Position numbers and translations under genes: made by a program. A stretch of 6,787 nt of DNA from an uncultured Butyricicoccus sp. (GTDB lineage Bacteria > Bacillota > Clostridia > Oscillospirales > Butyricicoccaceae), in contig CANPPM010000151.1 in assembly GCA_947575935.1 (NCBI GenBank), positions 1-6,787 of the forward strand, written 5' to 3'. A model generated the notes under the pieces. The model saw only the letters and a list, made by a program, of their open reading frames with translations, made no database searches and was not told the DNA's origin. This document shows, piece by piece, positions 1 to 5,768 of this stretch. Each line of letters begins with the position of its first letter. The stretch's first letter is position 1.

Positions 1-320
1 CCTCTTATGATTCGGTCGATAAAATTCCCTACTGCACCACCAAACAGCAAATACATCGACCATTTTCCCGTTTTTGTTTGAATCAAACCACGCCACAGTG
101 CAAAAGTCACCGCAGCCAATATAAGCGGTGTCAGAAGCATAAACAACAATCGCTGATTCAGAAAAAGGCCAAAGGCAGAGCCGCGATTTTCCACATATGT
201 CAGATGAAAAATCCCCTTTAACAGTGGGATATCCCCTATAGGCTTCAGAACACGTACTGCCCATAGCTTGACCGCTTGATCGAGTATCACCATGCCCAAT
301 ATTGATAAAACAGCCAGCAT
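1..320 (-). CDS. lspA: Lipoprotein signal peptidase LspA (signal peptidase II), 3' end beyond window
   Basis: Membrane aspartyl protease that removes the signal peptide from diacylglyceryl-prolipoproteins. I translated it by hand from the ATG at 320; 106 codons are visible before the window ends. Family motifs appear in order: LDQAVK at residues 13-18 in the first hydrophobic helix, the YVENRGSAFG block at 42-51, a second hydrophobic stretch at about 58-76, and GGAVGNFIDR at 94-103. Asp102 of that last block matches the first catalytic aspartate of the family. The second catalytic Asp and the last helix lie outside the window, so intactness cannot be judged. The start is fixed by GGAGG (327-331) six bases upstream. 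It follows ileS by 57 bp across a hairpin, the usual ileS-lspA order of many bacteria. Confidence 0.95.
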   Translation of the reverse strand, partial: MLAVLSILGMVILDQAVKLWAVRVLKPIGDIPLLKGIFHLTYVENRGSAFGLFLNQRLLFMLLTPLILAAVTFALWRGLIQTKTGKWSMYLLFGGAVGNFIDRIIR

Positions 321-326
321 ACGTTT

Positions 327-331
327 CCTCC
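327..331 (-). promoter_or_regulatory. Ribosome binding site of lspA
   Basis: GGAGG on the minus strand, six bases before the ATG at 320. It sets the lspA start. It lies just downstream of the ileS-lspA hairpin, with only eight bases between the end of the U-tract and this site. Confidence 0.85.
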
Positions 332-339
332 AGTCTCGG

Positions 340-367
340 AAAAAGGGCAGGCAAATGCCTGCCCTTT
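340..367 (-). terminator. Hairpin with short U-tract between ileS and lspA (weak terminator or attenuator)
   Basis: A perfect 11-bp inverted repeat (342-352 with 357-367) has a 4-base loop. In the minus-strand transcript it reads AAAGGGCAGGC-loop-GCCTGCCCTTT followed by two more T, giving a run of five T before CC. This is the shape of an intrinsic terminator. The U-tract is short, and lspA starts only about 20 bp later with no evident promoter between. Partial termination, or a 3'-end protecting hairpin that sets the ileS:lspA ratio, is therefore more likely than a full stop. It begins 10 bases after the ileS stop codon. Confidence 0.6.
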
Positions 368-377
368 CTAACCCTTA

Positions 378-3170
378 TCAGCCAACAACCGATGCACAAC
401 GTGCGCACAAGGTCGGATGCTTGCTGTTGCTACCAACGCTGCGTACCAGCTTCCAGCAGCGCTCACATTTTTGCCCTTTGGCATGGACAACCGAGACCTT
501 TGCGCCGTCGCGATTCTCTGCACTTTCCGGTGCGCCCTCTCCCATGACCAGGTGTAGCTCGGATACGATGCATAAATCTGCCAGCGCATCCTCTGTAAAG
601 CGTTCCGTAAAGTAATGATACGCATCTTCACCAAACTCAACGGTTACAGCAGCTTCCAGCGGCTTGCCAATGATTTTTTGATTCCGTGCCGCCTCAAGCG
701 CGCGATTTACTTCGTCCCGCAAAGCCAACAGCCGGTCCCATTTCTGAAGTTTTGCATCATCAAACGCACCGTTTGCATGAGGCGCAGGCATGGAATTGAG
801 CAGAATACCACGCAGATCGTCCCCTTCTTGATGTGGCATCGCTTTCCAAATCTCTTCCGAAGTAAAACACAAAATTGGAGAAATCATACGCACAAGGGCA
901 TCCAAAATATAAAACATTGCAGTTTGTGCGGACAAACGCAGCTTGCCCTCATCACAATACAAACGGTCCTTAATAACGTCCAGATAAAAATTAGACATGT
1001 CCACTACGCAAAAATTATGGATGGCATGCAGGACAGTATGGAACTCGTAGGCGTCATAACCCGCAATTACCCGGGCAATCAGATGGTTCAAGCGCATAAG
1101 AGCCCACTGATCAAGTTCTTCCAGCGCATGATACGGCAGCAGCTGCGAAACCTCAAACCCATTTAAATTGCCAAGGATATAGCGCGCTGTATTGCGAATC
1201 TTCAAGTAATTCTGGGAAAGGTGTTTAAACATCTCCTTGGAAATACGCATATCCTGTTTGTAGTCGGCTGAAGACACCCATAAACGCAGAATATCTGCCC
1301 CATATTCTTTTAAAATCTCCTGCGGACTGATGCCGTTTCCAAGGGATTTTGACATTTTCTGCCGCTCTTCGTCTACAATCATACCATGAGTAATGACCGT
1401 CTTATAAGGCGCAACACCCTTGGTCGCAATCGAAGTCAGCATGGACGACTGAAACCATCCTCGATATTGATCGTTTCCTTCCAAATAAACATCGGCCGGA
1501 AACTGCAAATAGGGGAATTTGCCATTGTCCAGCACAGCAGCGTGTGACGAGCCGGAATCAAACCAAACATCCATCGTGTCAGTTTCTTTCTCAAAGCACC
1601 CGCAGCCGCAAGTACATTTGATTTCATCCGGCAAAATTTCAGAGGCATCCAATTCAAACCAAGCATTAGAACCGTGTTCCCGAAACAGCTCGGAAACAAT
1701 TCGAATGGTTTGCTCGTTCACCAGCGGCTTGCCACAGTCCTTGCAGAAAAAGATCGGAATAGGCACGCCCCAGATGCGTTGACGGGAGATACACCAATCA
1801 GAACGCTCTACAATCATAGAGGTCATACGCTCTTCTCCCCAGCTGGGCAGCCAGGTGATGTTGTGGCAGGCTTTAACTGCCTCATCCTTCAGTGCGTCAA
1901 TTGAACAGAACCACTGTTCTGTCGTACGGAAAATGATCGGATTCTTACACCGCCAGCAATGCGGATAAGAGTGCATGATGTCTTCTGTTGCAAGCAGCGC
2001 ACCGCACGCATCCAGATCCTTCAGAATGACCTCATTGGAATCATCGACATACAGTCCTTCATACTTACCGGATTCAGCGGTATGACAACCCTTTTCATCA
2101 ACCGGAACAATAATCGGGATCTGATACTTCTGACAGACAATAAAGTCGTCTGCACCAAATCCAGGCGCCGTATGAACGCAGCCGGTGCCTGCATCCAGCG
2201 TAACATGCTCCCCGGTAATCACGACGGAATCCCGGTCAAACAGCGGATGACGAGTTTTGATCATTTCAAGATCAGAGCCCAGCGCAGTGGCCAGCACTTC
2301 CCAAGATTGAATCCCGGCAGTCTCCATCACTTGCTTGGTCAGTTCCTTCGCCAGCACATAAACTTCACCGTTTGGAACCCTGACAAAGTCATATTCAAAG
2401 AATGGATTCAACGAAATTGCCAGATTGCCTGGGATGGTCCAAGTCGTTGTCGTCCAAATGACAAAATACACATTTTCTGTTGTACCAATCAGCTTGGAAA
2501 TTACACCCTTGTCATCGGTTACCGCAAACTTAACAAAAATTGATTTACAAGGTACGTCCTGATACTCAATTTCCGCTTCGGCTAGGGCCGTTTCATCCTT
2601 CGGACACCAGTAAACTGGCTTCATGCCCTTGTAGATGTAACCCTTTTTCACCATTTCGCCAAAAACCTCGATCTGCTTTGCCTCGAAATCGTGGGTCAGC
2701 GTCAAATACGGATTGTCCCAATCGCCAATTACGCCCAGTCGTTTGAACTGGGTACGCTGGGTGTCAACATGTTCACGCGCAAATTCCTCACATTTGGACC
2801 GGAATTCTGCAATCGAAACTTTATCTCGATCCATACCGTATGCTTTGATGGCCTGCCGCTCAATCGGAAGGCCGTGGGTATCCCATCCCGGCGTATAAGG
2901 CGCATGAAACCCCGCCATATTTTTATAACGAACAATAATATCTTTTAAAACTTTATTAAGGGCATGCCCCATGTGTAGATTGCCGTTGGCATATGGCGGG
3001 CCGTCATGGAGAATAAACAAAGGTTTCCCCTCGTTTTTTTCCATTAGTTTCTGATAGAGATGCTCCTTTTCCCACTGCTCCTGAAATTCAGGTTCCCGCT
3101 TCGGCAGGCCTGCGCGCATTGGGAACTCTGTCTTAGGCAGATGGATGGTTGCATTGTAATCCTGCGGCAT
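378..3170 (-). CDS. ileS: Isoleucyl-tRNA synthetase (IleRS), cytoplasmic, class I
   Basis: Charges tRNA-Ile with isoleucine using ATP and edits misactivated valine. At 930 aa it is full length for bacterial-type IleRS (about 920-940). Visible in order: HDGPPYANGNLHMGH with the HIGH-type signature HMGH at residues 66-69; the CP1 editing domain with WTTTTWTIPGN at 239-249 and TGCVHTAPGFGADD at 329-342; DVWFDSGSSH at 534-543; the KMSKS loop at 605-609; an anticodon-binding helical domain at about 680-840; and a C-terminal zinc finger with Cys902, Cys905, Cys922 and Cys925. Extra cysteines occur at 405/408 (CWRC), 476/479 and 519-525. Domain layout resembles the E. coli/B. subtilis type rather than the eukaryote-like mupirocin-resistant type; that is inference. 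The start ATG has AAAGGA 13 bases upstream (3184-3189), a rather long spacing. It sits 74 bp after divIVA and no T-box leader is present in that gap. The stop is TGA at 378-380. Confidence 0.98.
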   Translation of the reverse strand: MPQDYNATIHLPKTEFPMRAGLPKREPEFQEQWEKEHLYQKLMEKNEGKPLFILHDGPPYANGNLHMGHALNKVLKDIIVRYKNMAGFHAPYTPGWDTHGLPIERQAIKAYGMDRDKVSIAEFRSKCEEFAREHVDTQRTQFKRLGVIGDWDNPYLTLTHDFEAKQIEVFGEMVKKGYIYKGMKPVYWCPKDETALAEAEIEYQDVPCKSIFVKFAVTDDKGVISKLIGTTENVYFVIWTTTTWTIPGNLAISLNPFFEYDFVRVPNGEVYVLAKELTKQVMETAGIQSWEVLATALGSDLEMIKTRHPLFDRDSVVITGEHVTLDAGTGCVHTAPGFGADDFIVCQKYQIPIIVPVDEKGCHTAESGKYEGLYVDDSNEVILKDLDACGALLATEDIMHSYPHCWRCKNPIIFRTTEQWFCSIDALKDEAVKACHNITWLPSWGEERMTSMIVERSDWCISRQRIWGVPIPIFFCKDCGKPLVNEQTIRIVSELFREHGSNAWFELDASEILPDEIKCTCGCGCFEKETDTMDVWFDSGSSHAAVLDNGKFPYLQFPADVYLEGNDQYRGWFQSSMLTSIATKGVAPYKTVITHGMIVDEERQKMSKSLGNGISPQEILKEYGADILRLWVSSADYKQDMRISKEMFKHLSQNYLKIRNTARYILGNLNGFEVSQLLPYHALEELDQWALMRLNHLIARVIAGYDAYEFHTVLHAIHNFCVVDMSNFYLDVIKDRLYCDEGKLRLSAQTAMFYILDALVRMISPILCFTSEEIWKAMPHQEGDDLRGILLNSMPAPHANGAFDDAKLQKWDRLLALRDEVNRALEAARNQKIIGKPLEAAVTVEFGEDAYHYFTERFTEDALADLCIVSELHLVMGEGAPESAENRDGAKVSVVHAKGQKCERCWKLVRSVGSNSKHPTLCARCASVVG

Positions 3171-3244
3171 ATTACCGTTTCAGTCCTTTCATTGATTGCT
3201 ATCAAAACCGTTGTTGCCGTATGCGGCAATGCGGCAAATAGTCA
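3171..3244 (-). other. divIVA-ileS spacer with two small inverted repeats, no T-box
   Basis: This 74-bp gap holds the ileS ribosome site and two short hairpins. One has TTGCCG (3214-3219) facing CGGCAA (3224-3229) around a 4-base loop. A second copy of CGGCAA lies at 3232-3237, so two alternative partners exist. The other has TTGAT (3192-3196) facing ATCAA (3201-3205). I see no T-box core (a GGGTGGNACCGCG-like run) and no clear -35/-10 pair. The space is too short for a typical T-box leader, so ileS is probably read from an upstream promoter. Confidence 0.5.
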
Positions 3245-3982
3245 TTATTTATCTTCTGTTGGATTGTAGTCCACGCCAAATTTCAGATCACCAAAATCGT
3301 AATCACGCCGGTTGTGCTGTTCAGGTAGCGGTTCGGCACTGCTGGCTAAAGTGACTTCCATTACATTAAAGCGGGCAGTCGGCTGCTGAACAACCTTGAC
3401 GTCCGCATCCTCATCTTCCTCGGGAGCCGGCATAGCCTCTGCAGATACAGGGAGCGGCTGCACACGAGTGTCGGTAGAAACTGGTTCCACTACCGCCTTG
3501 GCAACTGCAGGCGCGCTTTCAATCGCCAGTTCATCAGATGCTGACATTTTCATCAGCATTTTAGTTTGTTCATCATAAAGTGCGGTCACACGGGAAAGAA
3601 ACTGCGCGGTTTTTTCCTTGGCTGTATGCAGCTTGCGCGATTCTGCCTCAATCTGGATGCGGTATGACTCAATTTGTTCGTCCGCGTTCTGCCGTGCCTC
3701 AGCAATTAATTGTGCAGATTCCGCCTGTGCTTTGTCAATGGTCTCCTGTGCAATGCTCTGGGCAGAAACCAGCGCGCGCCGCATCCCGTTTTCTACGCTG
3801 CGGTACTCCTCAATTTTATCGACCAACACTTTCATTTTTGACTTTAACGCCGCATTCTCTTTTTGGAGCGCGCCGAAGTCACCCGCCAGCTCCTCCATGA
3901 AATCGTCGACGGCCTTTTGGTCGTAGCCGCCAAAAACGGCCTTTTCAAAGCTCATCGCCTGAATTTCCTGCACTGTCAGCAT
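3245..3982 (-). CDS. divIVA: DivIVA-domain cell division protein
   Basis: Coiled-coil scaffold that binds negatively curved membrane at the septum and poles and recruits partner proteins. It is 245 aa. The N-terminal membrane-binding domain is clear: EIQAMSFEKAVFGGYDQKAV at residues 6-25 aligns with the B. subtilis segment around its membrane-inserting Phe17. A long charged heptad-rich coiled coil covers about 30-150. A low-complexity linker rich in Ala, Pro, Val and acidic residues follows at about 155-200 (with EEDEDAD). The last residues, DFGDLKFGVDYNP, form an aromatic/charged tail. The residue after Phe17 is Gly18 where B. subtilis has Arg18. The protein is longer than B. subtilis DivIVA (164 aa), mainly because of the linker and tail. 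The start ATG at 3982 has AAGGAG at 3994-3999. It sits downstream of sepF and yggT and upstream of ileS, the conserved cluster position. Confidence 0.93.
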   Translation of the reverse strand: MLTVQEIQAMSFEKAVFGGYDQKAVDDFMEELAGDFGALQKENAALKSKMKVLVDKIEEYRSVENGMRRALVSAQSIAQETIDKAQAESAQLIAEARQNADEQIESYRIQIEAESRKLHTAKEKTAQFLSRVTALYDEQTKMLMKMSASDELAIESAPAVAKAVVEPVSTDTRVQPLPVSAEAMPAPEEDEDADVKVVQQPTARFNVMEVTLASSAEPLPEQHNRRDYDFGDLKFGVDYNPTEDK

Positions 3983-3993
3983 ATCCTTAAAAA

Positions 3994-3999
3994 CTCCTT
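3994..3999 (-). promoter_or_regulatory. Ribosome binding site of divIVA
   Basis: AAGGAG on the minus strand, 11 bases before the ATG at 3982. A second AAGGAT (3983-3988) abuts the ATG and is too close to serve. The site supports independent, strong initiation of divIVA after the spacer. Confidence 0.75.
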
Positions 4000-4031
4000 C
4001 AATACAAAAAACAAATCATACGGTATAATGG

Positions 4032-4109
4032 CCAGGAGCGCCCCAGCCATCGGAACCTGTATTCATCGCTGTGGAACGCCGTTCCCCAACCATGAATACA
4101 GGCCCCTGG
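4032..4109 (-). repeat. Long inverted repeat / stem-loop between yggT and divIVA
   Basis: A perfect 11-bp inverted repeat, CCTGTATTCAT (4056-4066) with ATGAATACAGG (4092-4102), encloses 25 bases. That interior holds a second stem, GGAAC (4073-4077) with GTTCC (4081-4085), around a 3-base loop. A possible outer stem pairs CCAGG (4032-4036) with CCTGG (4105-4109) across unequal gaps. No T-run directly follows it in the minus-strand transcript; a T-rich stretch appears only about 45 bases after the 11-bp stem (4002-4014). It therefore does not look like a standard terminator. A structured leader of divIVA mRNA, an mRNA-processing site or a small palindromic repeat element are possible; the sequence does not decide. 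Confidence 0.6.
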
Positions 4110-4120
4110 AAGCAGCAGCC

Positions 4121-4390
4121 TCAATACGCGCCGTAAGCCAGCACCTGCTGAAGGATACCCAGCACAATGAACGCCAGCAAAAAAGCAAAATCTATCGGGA
4201 TCATGCTGCCCCGCTGAAAAGGCTCAGTCAACTTGCGAAATGGCAGAATGATTGGCTCAGTCACCCAATAAAGCAGCTCACTGATCCGAGAGTCGCGCCC
4301 CTGCGGAAACCAGGACAGAATTGCCCGTGCAAACATGGCAAACTCTAGGAAAGAAAGCAGTGTGACCGCAATTTGATATCCAATCCCCAT
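4121..4390 (-). CDS. yggT: YggT family membrane protein (YlmG)
   Basis: Small integral membrane protein of the YggT/YlmG family (89 aa, one YggT unit). The biochemical role is not firmly known; relatives are tied to cell division, envelope stress and, in plastids, nucleoid distribution and division. Two hydrophobic helices are visible at about residues 5-27 and 66-86. Between them lies the family's conserved loop: ILSWFPQG at 24-31, then the WVTEPIILPFRKL block at 42-54 with its TEP and P-x-R pattern. The ATG at 4390 is only 4 bp after the sepF stop, and I see no good Shine-Dalgarno at normal distance. Translation is probably coupled to sepF by reinitiation. The stop is TGA at 4121-4123. Confidence 0.92.
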   Translation of the reverse strand: MGIGYQIAVTLLSFLEFAMFARAILSWFPQGRDSRISELLYWVTEPIILPFRKLTEPFQRGSMIPIDFAFLLAFIVLGILQQVLAYGAY

Positions 4391-4394
4391 ATGC

Positions 4395-4853
4395 TTACAA
4401 ATACACGCCGTTACTTTCCAGCTCGTCGATTAAATCACCCAAAATATCTACATTGTATGGTGTGATGATATACGTGCTGTTCGCAACTTTTTTGATTTTT
4501 CCCTCATTGGCGTAAGCTACGCCAGATAAAAAGTCGATTAGGCGACGGGCGACATCTTTATTGGTCGATTCCAGATTGAGCACTACTGTCCGCTTATCCT
4601 TCAGATGATCAGCAATTTCGGCAGCATTCTCAAACCGGTCAGGCTTGACAAGTACAACAGCCAACTGTGTGGTCGCATTGATATTTACCACTTTGTTGCT
4701 GCGTCGCGGTGAGATGTCGGCGGTATAGGATAATGATTCCTCCATGCTGGGTGCAGGCGCAGTCTCTTTTCTCTGTCTGGGAACGAACTCTTCAAAGTCG
4801 TCCTCTACATCCTCGCCCTTCACCCAGTCAAGAAAGTTCTTAATAGAACCCAT
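4395..4853 (-). CDS. sepF: Cell division protein SepF (YlmF)
   Basis: Membrane anchor of the FtsZ ring in Firmicutes, Actinobacteria and Cyanobacteria; it polymerises and binds the FtsZ C-terminal tail. At 152 aa it has the usual length. Residues 1-12 (MGSIKNFLDWVK) form the expected amphipathic membrane-binding helix. Residues 13-55 are an acidic, then Pro/Ser-rich linker. Residues 62-147 are the SepF/DUF552 core with FENAAEIADHLKDKRTVVLN at 74-93, the RRLIDFLSG helix ending in Gly111 (the family's conserved dimer-interface region), and a STYIITPYNVDI strand at 126-137. The start is fixed by a perfect AAGGAGG (4863-4869) nine bases before the ATG. It is followed by yggT after 4 bp and preceded by an unusual structured spacer that separates it from yggS. 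Confidence 0.97.
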   Translation of the reverse strand: MGSIKNFLDWVKGEDVEDDFEEFVPRQRKETAPAPSMEESLSYTADISPRRSNKVVNINATTQLAVVLVKPDRFENAAEIADHLKDKRTVVLNLESTNKDVARRLIDFLSGVAYANEGKIKKVANSTYIITPYNVDILGDLIDELESNGVYL

Positions 4854-4862
4854 AACCTGTGT

Positions 4863-4869
4863 CCTCCTT
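4863..4869 (-). promoter_or_regulatory. Ribosome binding site of sepF
   Basis: AAGGAGG on the minus strand, nine bases before the ATG at 4853. It is the best match to the anti-Shine-Dalgarno in the window, consistent with strong initiation of sepF independent of yggS. Confidence 0.88.
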
Positions 4870-4879
4870 CAATTTCGCA

Positions 4880-5036
4880 AACTATTTTTACCAGCATGGC
4901 TGGGCCAAGAGTCCCCTGCCATGCCGCGTGCGCAGTCCATCCGCTGCCCCGACAAAACGCCGTTAGGCAGCGCGCGCAGTCCGGAGTCCTCTGCCAGCGC
5001 CGTTTAAGACCATACCGGCAAAGGATCCGTTCACCT
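4880..5036 (-). other. GC-rich structured spacer between yggS and sepF (candidate sepF leader RNA)
   Basis: No convincing gene lies in this stretch. Stem-loops visible in the minus-strand transcript: 4894-4900 with 4918-4924 (GCATGGC/GCCATGC, 17-base interior holding a further GGG/CCC pairing), and 4942-4948 with 4966-4972 (CGCTGCC/GGCAGCG, also a 17-base loop). Two imperfect repeat pairs, each with a single mismatch, overlap them: gagtccYctgcc at 4909-4920 and 4984-4995, and gcgYgcgcagtcc at 4926-4938 and 4970-4982. The order is A-B-B'-A', all in the same orientation. A competing pair, GGCAG (4966-4970) with CTGCC (4991-4995), would allow a switch. I recognise no known riboswitch or ribosomal-protein leader. 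It could be a cis-regulatory RNA of sepF, a small RNA, or decayed repeat DNA. Confidence 0.45.
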
Positions 5037-5075
5037 GAAAAGCTAGGCTTTTCCGTGAGGCGCGCTGCGCGCGCC
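5037..5075 (-). repeat. Two palindromes at the 3' end of yggS
   Basis: GGCGCGC (5059-5065) faces GCGCGCC (5069-5075) around a 3-base loop, an all-GC 7-bp hairpin inside the last codons of yggS. Immediately downstream in the transcript, GAAAAGC (5037-5043) faces GCTTTTC (5047-5053) around a 3-base loop that overlaps the stop codon. No U-tract follows in the transcript direction, so a classical terminator is not supported. The pair may protect the yggS 3' end or cause pausing. Confidence 0.5.
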
Positions 5076-5768
5076 AAAAATGGCCGTGCCCACCCGAATC
5101 ATGGTGGAACCGCAGGCAATTGCATCCTCAAAGTCATTCGTCATACCCATCGACAAACAAGCCATACTTACATTATCGTATTTTTTTGTCGATATGTCAA
5201 TAAATAGTTGGTGCATTTCGTGAAAATAATACAAATTATTCCCGTCTGCCGAAACCGCCGGTGGAATCGCCATTAGTCCGCGTACCTCTAAATTTCTAAA
5301 ATCAACAACGTTTTCAAAAAATTCCCATAGATTTTCCGGAAGAAATCCGCTTTTTGCCACCTCTCTGCCAATATTGATCTCCAGCAGGACTGGCTGGCGT
5401 ATCCCCTGCTTTCCAGCTTCTCGATCGATCGCCTGTGCCAGCCGCTGAGAACCAACTGACTGAATCAAACTGACCTTTCCAATTAAATATTTCACCTTAT
5501 TAGTTTGTAAGGTACCAATAAATTGTAAATCCGCATCCCCATAGGCCGACTGCTCATATTTTTCCAGTAACTCTTGCACACGATTTTCCCCACAGACGGT
5601 GATTCCGTTTTCTACCGCAAAGCGCACCCGTTCTGCACAATTCATTTTACTGGCGGCAACCAATGTTATTTCCTCCGGCCTGCGTCCGGCACGAACTGCA
5701 GCTTCAGCAGCGCGCTCCCGTACACGAGCAATACTTTCCCGCAGGTTTTTTTCTTCCTGCTTTGTCAT
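5043..5768 (-). CDS. yggS: YggS family pyridoxal phosphate homeostasis protein (YlmE)
   Basis: PLP-binding alanine-racemase-fold protein without known catalytic turnover; it buffers and distributes pyridoxal 5'-phosphate in the cytoplasm (family knowledge from E. coli YggS and human PLPBP). At 241 aa it is close to the usual 225-235. Visible motifs: LVAASK at residues 36-41 with the PLP-lysine Lys41, GENRVQELLEKYE, FIGTLQTNKVKYL, INIGREVAKSGF, RGLMAIPP, and the phosphate-binding C-terminal blocks LSMGMTNDFEDAI and GSTMIRVGTAIFGAR. The second motif has Thr where the common form has His (FIGHLQ). The last residues after FGAR (SAPHGKA) are a short tail coded by a GC palindrome. The ATG at 5768 overlaps the upstream stop (TAATG), with AAGGTG at 5777-5782, so translation is likely coupled. 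It heads the division genes, as ylmE does in Bacillus. Confidence 0.96.
   Translation of the reverse strand: MTKQEEKNLRESIARVRERAAEAAVRAGRRPEEITLVAASKMNCAERVRFAVENGITVCGENRVQELLEKYEQSAYGDADLQFIGTLQTNKVKYLIGKVSLIQSVGSQRLAQAIDREAGKQGIRQPVLLEINIGREVAKSGFLPENLWEFFENVVDFRNLEVRGLMAIPPAVSADGNNLYYFHEMHQLFIDISTKKYDNVSMACLSMGMTNDFEDAIACGSTMIRVGTAIFGARSAPHGKA

Noticed and set aside
1959..2543. 194-codon plus-strand frame (and other plus-strand frames) opposite ileS
   Set aside because: These lie entirely antisense to a complete, motif-rich ileS and show no domain or ribosome site.
4015..4020. TATGAT on the minus strand as a divIVA promoter -10
   Set aside because: The hexamer is good, but the -35 position at a 17-bp spacer reads GGGCGC and there is no extended -10, so a promoter cannot be claimed.
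4024..4029. Perfect TATAAT on the plus strand
   Set aside because: No -35-like hexamer lies at the right distance, and it would drive transcription antisense into yggT with no plus-strand gene to serve.
4016..4093. 25-codon minus-strand reading frame in the yggT-divIVA spacer
   Set aside because: It runs straight through the inverted repeat, has no suitable Shine-Dalgarno, and does not resemble YlmH or any protein I know.
4820..5077. 85-codon minus-strand reading frame across the yggS-sepF spacer
   Set aside because: It overlaps the start of sepF and the end of yggS in other frames, has no evident ribosome site, and its translation is rich in Arg, Cys and Trp with no recognisable domain. 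It looks like a chance frame in GC-rich DNA.
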